Positions 1 to 6,131 of a stretch of DNA of 10,273 nucleotides are shown here, one piece after another. The position numbers and the translations under genes are program-made. Location of the stretch: assembly GCA_031287285.1 (NCBI GenBank), contig JAITTC010000072.1:1-10273 (forward strand), in the 5' to 3' direction. Under the pieces are notes generated by a model. That model was given only the letters and a program-made list of their open reading frames with translations. It ran no database searches and was not told the origin of the DNA. How positions within the stretch are numbered: position 1 is the stretch's first letter; every line of letters starts with the position of its first letter. This stretch comes from Christensenellaceae bacterium (GTDB lineage: Bacteria > Bacillota > Clostridia > Christensenellales > UBA1750).

Positions 1-119
1 TGAAGGAAAAGGTAAACAAAAATCGCTGCAAAAGCTCCAATAAGGGCGACCACTATGGGGACGATTACAAAGCGGAGAACATACCACCCCTTCTTTGCAT
101 CCAAACTATCATCGGGCAT
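1..119 (-). CDS. N-terminal part of a small membrane protein, cut by the window edge
   Basis: Reading leftward from an ATG at 119 gives 39 open codons that continue off the left edge. The peptide begins MPDDSLDAKKGWYVLRF, then has a long hydrophobic stretch (about residues 14-39, rich in V, I, A, F and L) that should form one transmembrane helix. The charged N-terminus with two lysines and an arginine just before the helix suggests an N-in anchor or an uncleaved signal sequence. A weak purine-rich ribosome binding site (AAGGGAAG) lies about 7 bases before the ATG, and a good leftward promoter lies at 190-218. The codons are more AT-rich than those of the neighbouring genes. I do not recognise the family, and the function cannot be stated from this fragment. 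Confidence 0.6.
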   Translation of the reverse strand, partial: MPDDSLDAKKGWYVLRFVIVPIVVALIGAFAAIFVYLFL

Positions 120-189
120 TTTTGGTCTTCCCTTCGTGCGATAATTCAACAAGTGCTGGATTAACTGGGCAAATTTATATAATAGAATT

Positions 190-218
190 ATTATAATCAG
201 GTCGCAAAACGTTGTAAA
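190..218 (-). promoter_or_regulatory. Leftward sigma-A type promoter for the gene at 1-119
   Basis: On the minus strand a TTTACA box (218-213) is followed after exactly 17 bases by a perfect TATAAT box (195-190). Transcription would start near 183, leaving a leader of about 64 bases before the ATG at 119. The region is locally AT-rich. Two further TATAAT strings lie on the plus strand (178-183 and 192-197), but neither has a convincing -35 box, so the leftward reading is preferred. Confidence 0.62.
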
Positions 219-314
219 GTGGAAAATTATAAAAAACAGAACTGGCTGCCTTCCTTCGTTATCTGCAACCCTCTCAATGGCGTTTGTGCGTCGAAAAAAC
301 GCTCCGAAGAGGGT

Positions 315-349
315 ATAAAAAAGCTCGCTTCATCAAAAAGAAGCGGGCT
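315..349 (-). terminator. Intrinsic terminator of the GNAT-ABC exporter transcript
   Basis: Read leftward, a 10-bp stem (349-340 with 331-322, one G-U pair) closes an 8-base loop and is followed directly by a run of T (321-317, then A and T). On the plus strand no T-run follows the hairpin, so it works in the leftward direction. It lies about 150 bases after the ABC exporter stop codon and before the promoter of the next leftward gene, so it closes the transcript. Confidence 0.75.
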
Positions 350-497
350 GGATTGCTCCGCTAACGCTCACAATGATAGTGAATGCGCTCCGGCGGCATT
401 ACGGCACCCTGACATGGTAGGGTCCTATCAACCCTATCAACCACCTAAAAGGCCGTCCGGCTACGAAAGCGAGTTTGGAGCGGCCCGCCCTGCGGGG
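350..497. other. Gene-free stretch: 3' untranslated region of the ABC exporter transcript
   Basis: This stretch lies between the ABC exporter stop codon and its terminator. No supported gene is seen on either strand. It contains a perfect tandem duplication of the 9-mer CTATCAACC (425-442) and several small hairpins. One pairs 365-371 with 379-387 and has a two-base bulge. Another is the short GCCG/CGGC stem near 452-461. Together with the terminator, promoter and leader on either side, it makes up the gene-free interval 120-497. It may be an interspersed non-coding repeat of this genome, but that cannot be tested here. Confidence 0.4.
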
Positions 498-2225
498 CTA
501 TGACGCGGCGGCCCCATGAAGCGCTGCGTAGGGGCCGCTCTGGGCGAGCAATTCCTCGTGGCTGCCGCGCTGCACGATGCGCCCTTCCTCCAAGACGAGG
601 ATCTGGTCTGCGCGGCGGATGGTCGATAGCCGATGGGCGATGGCGATGATGGTCATCGTGCCAGCCAGCGCCTGAAGGGCCTCCTGAATCTCGCGCTCGG
701 TCTCCACATCAACAGAAGCCGTGGCCTCATCGAGGATCAAAATGGGCGAACCGCGCAGCACCGCCCGCGCGATGGCCACGCGCTGCTTCTGCCCGCCCGA
801 AAGCTTGGCCCCGCGCTCGCCCACCTCGGTTTCGTAGCCCTGCGGCATCCGCAAAATCGCCTCGTGGATGCGCGCGGTCTTGGCAGCGGCGACGATCTCC
901 TCCATCGAGGCCTCGGGCGAGGCGTAGGCGATGTTTTCCGCGATGGTTCCATTGAACAGGAAGGTATCCTGCAGCACCATCGAAACATTGCGGCGCAAGT
1001 CCTGCAGCTTAATCCCACGAATATCCTGCCCGTCGATGGTCACGCGCCCAAAGTCCGGGTCATAAAAACGCTCAATCAGCGAAACCGCCGTGGTTTTGCC
1101 CACGCCGGTCGGCCCCACGAGGGCCAGCATCTGCCCGGCCTTCACCTCGAAGCTCACGTTCGAAAGCACCGGCCTGCCGTCTTCATAGCCGAAGCTCAGA
1201 TTCTCAAAGGCAAGGTCGCCGCGCGCGTGCGGCATGGGCCGAGCGTCCGGCTCCTCCCTGACGGTGGGCGTCAAATCGAGGATCTCCAGCACGCGCTCGG
1301 CCCCGGCCAGGGCCTGCTGCATGCTTTCAAGCAGCTGGGCAACGCCTGCGATCGGGGCGTAAAATAAGCTTAAATAAAGGAAGATCCCGACGATGTCGGC
1401 CGCTGAAACCTGGCCCATCGCCGCAAAGTACCCGCCAAAGCCCACCACGATCACGTTCCCAAGCCCGGTTAAAAACTCCACGCTCGGATGAAAGACCGCG
1501 CTCAGGTTCAGCGCGCGCAGCATGGCCTTGGTGAAGACCCCCGCTTTCTCGTTCACGTTGCCGCTCTCGCGCCTCTGCTGGCCAAAGGCCTGAATCTCTT
1601 TCATGCCCGAAAAGTTATCTTGCAACTGCGAATTGAGCCCGGCCAGCGCGCGCTGCATCTGCCTAAAGTTCGGCTGCACCTTCTTGGTAAAGACCCAGCC
1701 CGAAAGCAGGATCAGCGGCACCGGCGCGCAGGTAAGCAGGGCGAGCTTCCAGTTGATGAGGCAAAGCAGCACCGAAACCCCCGCGAGCGTGGCTGCATTC
1801 GTGATCATCTCCGGCACGATGTGCGCGAAGATCAGCTCAAAGGTCGCCGTGTCGTTCACGACGCGGCTCATCAAATCGCCGGTCTGCTTGCTGTGAAAAA
1901 AGTCCAGCGAAAAGGACTGGATATGGTCGTAAACGCGCAGGCGAAGGGCCTGCACGAGCTGCCAGGCCGCCTTGTGCGCCATGAAGTTCGAAAGGTAGCG
2001 AAAGAGGATGCGCGAAAGGTAGACCCCGGCCAGCAAAAGCGCCAGGCGCACGACGCTCTTTAGGTCGATGCCGCTTGCGCCCTTTTCGAGCATGGCGATG
2101 AGCTGGGTGAGGACGCGCGGGGCGAAGAGGTTTGCGCAGGTTAAGAGTATGGTGGCTAAAATGGCCACAGAAAGCAGGCCCTTATAAGCCCTGGCTTCCT
2201 TGGCGATGCGCAGGATCAACTTCAT
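498..2225 (-). CDS. ABC exporter half-transporter, fused membrane and ATPase domains
   Basis: The 575-residue protein has the MsbA/LmrA/BmrA-type arrangement and the usual length for that group. The membrane domain covers about residues 15-300 with six hydrophobic segments. The nucleotide-binding domain starts near 335. It has Walker A GPTGVGKT (371-378), Q-loop Gln419, signature LSGGQ (475-479), Walker B ILILDE (495-500) with the catalytic Glu500, and H-loop His531. All catalytic residues are present, so it could act as a homodimer. By family it sits in the cytoplasmic membrane and exports lipids, drugs or peptides using ATP; the substrate cannot be read from the sequence. The start lies 6 bases after the stop of the upstream acetyltransferase gene. 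Its ribosome binding site AAGGAG sits across that stop codon, about 12 bases from the ATG, which suggests translational coupling. The TAG stop is followed by a terminator at 315-349. Confidence 0.93.
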   Translation of the reverse strand: MKLILRIAKEARAYKGLLSVAILATILLTCANLFAPRVLTQLIAMLEKGASGIDLKSVVRLALLLAGVYLSRILFRYLSNFMAHKAAWQLVQALRLRVYDHIQSFSLDFFHSKQTGDLMSRVVNDTATFELIFAHIVPEMITNAATLAGVSVLLCLINWKLALLTCAPVPLILLSGWVFTKKVQPNFRQMQRALAGLNSQLQDNFSGMKEIQAFGQQRRESGNVNEKAGVFTKAMLRALNLSAVFHPSVEFLTGLGNVIVVGFGGYFAAMGQVSAADIVGIFLYLSLFYAPIAGVAQLLESMQQALAGAERVLEILDLTPTVREEPDARPMPHARGDLAFENLSFGYEDGRPVLSNVSFEVKAGQMLALVGPTGVGKTTAVSLIERFYDPDFGRVTIDGQDIRGIKLQDLRRNVSMVLQDTFLFNGTIAENIAYASPEASMEEIVAAAKTARIHEAILRMPQGYETEVGERGAKLSGGQKQRVAIARAVLRGSPILILDEATASVDVETEREIQEALQALAGTMTIIAIAHRLSTIRRADQILVLEEGRIVQRGSHEELLAQSGPYAALHGAAAS

Positions 2226-2231
2226 CTTCGT

Positions 2232-2774
2232 TTAATTCTCCTTACAAAAGCGCAGATAAAAGAAAAGGGCGGTTTCGTGCCTTACTTCCTCAAAAGCGGA
2301 ATAGAGCAGCCGATCGGCCCCGCCGAGCGTAAAGCCGCATTTGAGATAAAAGCGGCAGGCGAGCAGGTTATCGTCCTGGGTTTCGAGCATAAGGCCCAAA
2401 AGGCCTTCTTGCCTGGCCCAGCTTTCTGCCTCGCAAAGCAGCGCCCCGCCGATGCCCCTTCCCCGAAAGGCTGCGGAAACGGCCAAATCCTCAATGAAGG
2501 CAAAGCGGTTCCAGTTTGTGCGCAGGCGAATCTGCCCAAGGCACTGCTCTGCTTCATAAAAGAAGAAAACGGCGCGCCCGGGCGAGTCCACATAGGCGGC
2601 TAAACCAAGAACCGGCTCGCTCGGGTAGCGTTTTTCGCGGGGCAGCGCAAAGAGCTCCTCTTCGTGGGTCCAGCAGCCCGCCTCAAAGCGCGGCAAAAGC
2701 CTGCCGATCAGCTTAAAAGGCTCGTTTGCGCGGCCGTAATCCCGCCAATTCGTTTTGTCCATCCACACGATCAT
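2232..2774 (-). CDS. GNAT acetyltransferase resembling streptothricin acetyltransferase (SatA/Sat4)
   Basis: The 180-residue GNAT protein resembles the Sat4/SatA streptothricin N-acetyltransferases in length and in several segments. These are EPFKLIGRLLPRF (18-30), a Trp near 35, NWNRFAFIEDLAV (87-99), the acetyl-CoA loop RGRGIG (104-109), LMLETQDDNLLACRFY (128-143) and CGF (146-148). Enzymes of that family inactivate streptothricin by acetylating its beta-lysine moiety. Resistance here is an inference; the natural substrate could differ. I chose the ATG at 2774 because GGAGG (2789-2785) lies 10 bases before it. A TTG at 2777 or 2807, or an ATG at 2762, is possible. It is coupled to the ABC exporter 6 bases downstream. 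An intrinsic terminator lies just upstream (2838-2806), leaving almost no room for a promoter of its own. Confidence 0.82.
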   Translation of the reverse strand: MIVWMDKTNWRDYGRANEPFKLIGRLLPRFEAGCWTHEEELFALPREKRYPSEPVLGLAAYVDSPGRAVFFFYEAEQCLGQIRLRTNWNRFAFIEDLAVSAAFRGRGIGGALLCEAESWARQEGLLGLMLETQDDNLLACRFYLKCGFTLGGADRLLYSAFEEVRHETALFFYLRFCKEN

Positions 2775-2805
2775 CAAAAGTGGGCCTCCATATCCTGCCG
2801 CCTGC

Positions 2806-2838
2806 AAAAAACAAAGCGCCGGGCAAAAACCCAGCGCT
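2806..2838 (-). terminator. Intrinsic terminator between the SDR gene and the GNAT-ABC pair
   Basis: Read leftward, a 9-bp stem (2838-2830 with 2823-2815, one G-U pair) closes a 6-base loop and is followed by TTGTTTTTT. It begins 8 bases after the SDR stop codon and ends about 30 bases before the acetyltransferase ATG. It therefore ends the upstream transcript, fully or partly. Read-through would be needed for expression of the next two genes unless they have a promoter I could not find. Confidence 0.85.
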
Positions 2839-2846
2839 GAAAGGCT

Positions 2847-3629
2847 TTACCAGGCGGTGTAGCCGCCATCCACGGTGATTACGGAGCCGTTGACGAAGGA
2901 GGAAGCCTCGCTGGCCAGATAAACGGCCAAAGGCCCCAGCTCCTCGGGCTCGCCGGGGCGCTTCGTGGGCGACATATCCATCCACTTGCGCACCATCTTG
3001 CCGCCCGCCTCAAAAACATGGGCGGTCATATCGGTCTTCATGTAGCCCGGGGCGATGGTGTTCACGCGGATGCCGCGCTCTGCCCATTCCACGGCCAGGG
3101 ACTTCGTCAGGTGCATGACGCCCGCCTTTGAAGCGTTGTAGGCGCACTGGCCCTGCGGGGTGTTGACGATGATGGCCGACATGGACGAGATGTTGATGAT
3201 ATTTCCCTTGCCCTGTTTCAGCATCTGGCTGCCCACCGCCTTTGACATGAGAAAAACGCCGTTTAAGTTCACGTCGATGACCTTAAACCAATCGCCATAG
3301 CTCATCTCCTCGGCGCCTGCGTGCACGCAGATGCCCGCGTTGTTGACGAGCACGTCGATGCCGCCAAAGCGCGAAACCACGGCCTTCACGAGGGCCTCCG
3401 CGCTCGCTTCCTTTGTTACGTCGGTCTGAACCGCGGCGGCCGGAACGCCGCATTCCGCGGCGATTGCGGCGGCCGACTGCTCGGCCAGGGGCTGGTTAAT
3501 GTCTGCCAAGACGATGGTGGCGCCAGCGTCCGCCAGGGCCTTGGCCATCGCAAGCCCAAGGCCTTGCGCCCCGCCGGTGACGACCGCGATCTTGCCCTTC
3601 AGGCTGAACCGTTCAAGAGTGTTCCCCAT
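2847..3629 (-). CDS. Short-chain dehydrogenase/reductase, probably a sugar-alcohol or ketose type
   Basis: The 260-residue classical SDR has the Rossmann cofactor motif TGGAQGLG (18-25) and an acidic Asp43 after the second strand, which favours NAD(H). It also has NNAG (96-99), Asn121, a serine-rich strand with the probable catalytic Ser149, the Tyr164-x3-Lys168 pair within YNASKAG, and the C-terminal VDGGYTAW. The stretch from PQGQCAYNASKAG to IAPGYMKTDM recalls D-arabinitol, xylulose or gluconate dehydrogenases, so a cytosolic sugar or polyol oxidoreductase is the best guess. The exact substrate is not determined. A very strong ribosome binding site, GGAGGAGG (3647-3640), precedes the ATG. 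It follows the deacetylase gene after 57 bases with no terminator between them, and it is followed by a strong terminator, so it is probably the last gene of the upstream operon. Confidence 0.88.
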   Translation of the reverse strand: MGNTLERFSLKGKIAVVTGGAQGLGLAMAKALADAGATIVLADINQPLAEQSAAAIAAECGVPAAAVQTDVTKEASAEALVKAVVSRFGGIDVLVNNAGICVHAGAEEMSYGDWFKVIDVNLNGVFLMSKAVGSQMLKQGKGNIINISSMSAIIVNTPQGQCAYNASKAGVMHLTKSLAVEWAERGIRVNTIAPGYMKTDMTAHVFEAGGKMVRKWMDMSPTKRPGEPEELGPLAVYLASEASSFVNGSVITVDGGYTAW

Positions 3630-3686
3630 AAAGTCAAGCCCTCCTCCGAAGCATTTTATCTAAGCTGCGGCCCGTTTTAGGCCTTT

Positions 3687-4484
3687 TTATGAAATCACCT
3701 GGAGCTCGCCGTCGACCTGAAGCCAGAGCGGCTGGCCGGATGGGTTGATGAGCTTGCCGTCGCGAAGAGAGAGCTGCTGCATGGCCAAGAGATACCTGGC
3801 GATCTGGCCGTTGGTCGCATACCAGGTATCGTCCCTGCCGGAAACCGCGTTGACGAGCTCATCCATGACCGCCCAGTTCTTGTCGACATCGAACTCGTAA
3901 CTATGGCCCCAAACGGCGAAGAGCGCGAGCTCCTGCTCGGTGCCGAGGAACTCCTTTGCCAAGGAGGGCAGCCCCTCATAGCCATGGTGGCAGCTAAACT
4001 CCCACTCCATGAGCTCTTCCGGGATCGAAAAGTCATAGGCGTGCTTGATCGTGCGGGCGTATTCAAGGCCTTCCGCCTTCGCAAGCTCGATCACGCGCTT
4101 ATCGTAGCTGCCAAAGGGGTAGGCAAGGCCGGTGACGAGGGAGCCGAAGAGCTGCTCGAGCTCTAGCTTATCGTCGCGAATCTCCTTCACGATCTCGGCC
4201 TTCGTCAGCGTTTCCAGATGGGGGTGGGTATAGGTATGCACGGCGACCTCGTGCCCGGCGTAAAGGGGGACGATCTCGCTCTTATCGAGGTAGCGAATCT
4301 CCAGGCCGCTTTCGTGCGTCCAGCCCGTGAGGCGGGACTGCTTGCCGAGGTTCAAATTGAAGGTCGCCTTCACGCCTTTTTCGTTCAGCAGCTGCACAAG
4401 GCGCGCATCCTGGCGCACGCCATCGTCGTAGCTTAGGGTAAAAGCCTTGCGCTTGCCGCCTGGGTATAAACAAAACAGTTCCAC
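3687..4484 (-). CDS. Polysaccharide deacetylase family protein (NodB/CE4 fold) without signal peptide
   Basis: The 265-residue protein has the metal-dependent deacetylase motifs. TLSYDDG has the Asp20/Asp21 pair at 20-21. HTYTH holds the two metal-binding histidines, His83 and His87. YPFGSY lies at 122-127. Later motifs include SCHHGYEG near 164-171 and VWGHSYEF (191-198) with His194, the likely motif 5 histidine. The arginine often found before the third motif is replaced by alanine (LAYPFG), as in some CE4 branches. The N-terminus is hydrophilic and shows no export signal or membrane anchor, which is unusual because most family members act on extracellular polymers. It is most likely cytosolic with an unknown N- or O-acetylated substrate. 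The start is GTG at 4484, with GGAGG (4500-4496) 11 bases upstream. It lies 34 bases after the signal peptidase gene, apparently in the same operon. Confidence 0.87.
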   Translation of the reverse strand: MELFCLYPGGKRKAFTLSYDDGVRQDARLVQLLNEKGVKATFNLNLGKQSRLTGWTHESGLEIRYLDKSEIVPLYAGHEVAVHTYTHPHLETLTKAEIVKEIRDDKLELEQLFGSLVTGLAYPFGSYDKRVIELAKAEGLEYARTIKHAYDFSIPEELMEWEFSCHHGYEGLPSLAKEFLGTEQELALFAVWGHSYEFDVDKNWAVMDELVNAVSGRDDTWYATNGQIARYLLAMQQLSLRDGKLINPSGQPLWLQVDGELQVIS

Positions 4485-4518
4485 TTGTGGTTTTTCCTCC
4501 GTAAAATCAAACTTTTCT

Positions 4519-5082
4519 TCAGCGATAAAACCAGCGCATCTCGCCGAAGGGGAAAACCCGGCCCATCACGAAGCCATAGAGGTCTTCTTTTGGTATGGTG
4601 CCCAAATTTCGCGAGTCCAGCGAGCCCTCGCGATTATCGCCCATCAAAAAGTATTCGTTTTCGCCCAAAAATTTAGGGCCGAAGTCGTCAAACGACGGGT
4701 AGACGATATAGGGCTCGTCAATCCTTTCGCCATTGAGGAAGATCTGCCCGCCTCTGCTCTCGATTTCATCGCCAGGCTTGCCGATCAAGCGCTTGACGAA
4801 GAGCATATCGCCCTGACCTGGGAAATAGGCCATGACGATGTCGCCCGTGGCGGGCTCTGTCAGCCTATAGTGCAGGCGGGAAACCGCCAGCCACTCATCT
4901 TCGTGCAGGGTTTCGAGCATGGAGGTCTGCCGAACGATCGAAAAGGTAAACACGAAGCTGTGCAAAAGCGTGACCAAAACGATCGGGACGATGAAGGTCA
5001 GCGCCCATTCGATGATCTCGCGCCGAACATTCACGGGCTTTGCTTCCTTGCCGTTCGCGGATTCCGCGCTTCTTGTTTGCAT
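4519..5082 (-). CDS. lepB: Type I signal peptidase (second of a tandem pair)
   Basis: The 187-residue S26-family protease has one N-terminal membrane helix (about 24-47). The nucleophile is Ser54 in TSMLETL, and the general base is Lys97 in FVKRLIGKPGDEIE. Box E is GDNREGSLDSR (148-158). It would cleave signal peptides of exported proteins on the outer face of the membrane. The usual proline of SMxPTL is glutamate here, a feature shared with the upstream paralogue. The C-terminal GRVFPFGEMRWFYR is typical of the family. It starts 4 bases after the stop of the upstream signal peptidase gene and has only a weak ribosome binding site, so translation is probably coupled. Confidence 0.93.
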   Translation of the reverse strand: MQTRSAESANGKEAKPVNVRREIIEWALTFIVPIVLVTLLHSFVFTFSIVRQTSMLETLHEDEWLAVSRLHYRLTEPATGDIVMAYFPGQGDMLFVKRLIGKPGDEIESRGGQIFLNGERIDEPYIVYPSFDDFGPKFLGENEYFLMGDNREGSLDSRNLGTIPKEDLYGFVMGRVFPFGEMRWFYR

Positions 5083-5086
5083 AGGC

Positions 5087-5698
5087 TCAGCTAAGCTCCG
5101 AATAGGCGGGTTCCGGCCCGATGCCGTGAATCTCGCCGAAGGGGAAAACCACCGCGACGACCCGCCCCTGAATCTCTTCGAGCGAAAGAAGCCCCACGCT
5201 CCTTGAATCCTTAGAGATCGCGCGGTTATCTCCCATCACGAAGACCTTGCCGGCGGGAAGGGGCATGGTCTCGTACTCGAGATAATCGTAGTTTGATGGG
5301 TAGGAAATGAAGTCCTCAAAGACCTCGCTGCCATTTAAGTAGGTCTTGCCATCCCGAATGGCGATGGTATCGCCCTCCATGGCGACGATGCGCTTGACGT
5401 AGTTGTGGGTGCTGTCGCCAGGGTAATGGCAGATGACGATATCCCCGGGCTTCGGCTCCCCCAGCAGGTAGCTCAGCCGCTCCACCGCGACGACCTGATG
5501 ATCCTGCAGCGTTTCTTGCATCGAGGATCCGGAAACGACCGTGAGCGTAAAAACATAGCGCCTCAGCAGCAGGCCGATGGCGACGACCATCACCAGCTGG
5601 GCGATAAAGACGATGTTTTCGCGAAGCTGGGCCCGCCTTTCCTCGCGGATCGCCTCTTCGTCGGTTTGGAATCTATCCGTGGCTTCGTATTGGCTCAT
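5087..5698 (-). CDS. lepB: Type I signal peptidase (first of a tandem pair)
   Basis: This 203-residue S26-family protease is clearly related to the next gene but diverged. A charged cytoplasmic segment (1-27) precedes one membrane helix (about 28-52). The nucleophile is Ser59 in GSSMQETL, the general base is Lys102 in YVKRIVAMEGD, and box E is GDNRAISKDSR (156-166). It has a longer extracytoplasmic C-terminus than its neighbour. The Ser-Lys dyad is intact, so it should be an active signal peptidase; two copies may divide the substrates. The ribosome binding site AAGGAG overlaps the stop of the DUF951 gene, 8 bases before the ATG, so these genes form one transcription unit. Confidence 0.94.
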   Translation of the reverse strand: MSQYEATDRFQTDEEAIREERRAQLRENIVFIAQLVMVVAIGLLLRRYVFTLTVVSGSSMQETLQDHQVVAVERLSYLLGEPKPGDIVICHYPGDSTHNYVKRIVAMEGDTIAIRDGKTYLNGSEVFEDFISYPSNYDYLEYETMPLPAGKVFVMGDNRAISKDSRSVGLLSLEEIQGRVVAVVFPFGEIHGIGPEPAYSELS

Positions 5699-5709
5699 GC
5701 TTTAACTCC

Positions 5710-5916
5710 TTATGGGGCGGATTGCTGCGCGCCCGCCGCACGCTCGAGGATCTTCTTCACGCGCTTTTCGAATTCCGGCCGGTCCATCATGACCACGCGG
5801 GCGCAGCCCTGGCACTTGATCTTGATATCGGCGCCAACGCGGGTGATCATCCAGCGATCGGAGCCGCAAGGGTGCTTTTTCTTGGTCTGGATGATATCGC
5901 CCAGGTTTAGCTCCAT
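5710..5916 (-). CDS. DUF951 family small protein with a Cys motif
   Basis: The 68-residue protein matches DUF951, a family of small conserved Bacillota proteins of unknown function. It shows the typical LGDII start, HPCGSDRW (Cys17), IKIKCQGCARVVMM with Cys35 and Cys38, and a FEKRVKKIL helix. The three cysteines suggest metal or nucleic-acid binding, but this is inference. The ATG at 5916 is the only possible start, because an in-frame TGA lies eight codons upstream. The ribosome binding site is weak (AAAGG about 10 bases away). It is the first gene of the leftward operon, 35 bases after the promoter -10 box. Confidence 0.9.
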   Translation of the reverse strand: MELNLGDIIQTKKKHPCGSDRWMITRVGADIKIKCQGCARVVMMDRPEFEKRVKKILERAAGAQQSAP

Positions 5917-5950
5917 CGCCGTGCCGCCCTTTCTTCAGATTCTTCCCCCT

Positions 5951-5980
5951 AGTATACCACCCTTTGCGGCAAATGCTCAA
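5951..5980 (-). promoter_or_regulatory. Leftward extended -10 promoter for the DUF951-signal peptidase operon
   Basis: On the minus strand, TTGAGC (5980-5975) is followed after 18 bases by TATACT (5956-5951), with TGG directly before the -10 box, making an extended -10 element. It lies in the AT-richer divergent region, about 35 bases before the DUF951 start codon. No other promoter of this quality was seen between the five genes up to the terminator at 2806-2838. Confidence 0.68.
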
Positions 5981-6063
5981 CCCAAACGAGAGCAAGAGCG
6001 CATAACAAATTTTCGGAAGCGCTTTTTCCCTTTGCGCGCCTGCGATCAATCGCTTCCCTTTGC
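5960..6063. repeat. Three copies of CCCTTTGC in the divergent intergenic region
   Basis: The octamer CCCTTTGC occurs on the plus strand at 5960-5967, 6028-6035 and 6056-6063. The last two are part of a 10-base repeat TTCCCTTTGC. The first copy lies in the spacer of the leftward promoter and the last lies just before the possible -10 box of the rightward gene. An inverted repeat GGAAGCG/CGCTTCC (6015-6021, 6051-6057) and a GCCTGC/GCAGGC pair (6038-6043, 6062-6067) overlap them. The arrangement fits an operator for a shared regulator, but chance cannot be excluded. Confidence 0.35.
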
Positions 6064-6082
6064 AGGCAAAAAGCCTTATACT
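6054..6082 (+). promoter_or_regulatory. Possible rightward promoter for the double GNAT gene
   Basis: A good -10 box TATACT lies at 6077-6082, with a poor -35 candidate TTCCCT (6054-6059) after a 17-base spacer. A start near 6089 would leave a 43-base leader before the ATG at 6132. Within it is a GGAGG (6088-6092) that has no start codon at a useful distance. Confidence 0.35.
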
Positions 6083-6131
6083 ATTTTGGAGGTTTAACCC
6101 GAACTTTTCTTAAACGACGGAGGGAAGCACC

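Noticed and set aside
350..460. Possible degenerate 3' end of 23S rRNA (TTGATAGG-like string on the minus strand)
   Set aside because: The resemblance is limited to a few bases, and the conserved TACTAAT-type segment is missing.
219..503. A 94-codon rightward open frame starting GTG
   Set aside because: There is no ribosome binding site. It overlaps the leftward promoter, the leftward terminator and the end of the ABC exporter gene, and its composition looks like translated non-coding DNA.
633..2063. Long rightward open frames opposite the ABC exporter (633-1367 and 1488-2063)
   Set aside because: They are antisense shadows of a GC-rich gene with clear motifs. Their translations are rich in H, R, G and L and show no domain.
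4447..6097. Rightward open frames opposite the deacetylase, signal peptidase and DUF951 genes (4447-5094, 5405-6097)
   Set aside because: They lie antisense to genes with intact catalytic motifs, have no ribosome binding sites, and their translations match no family.
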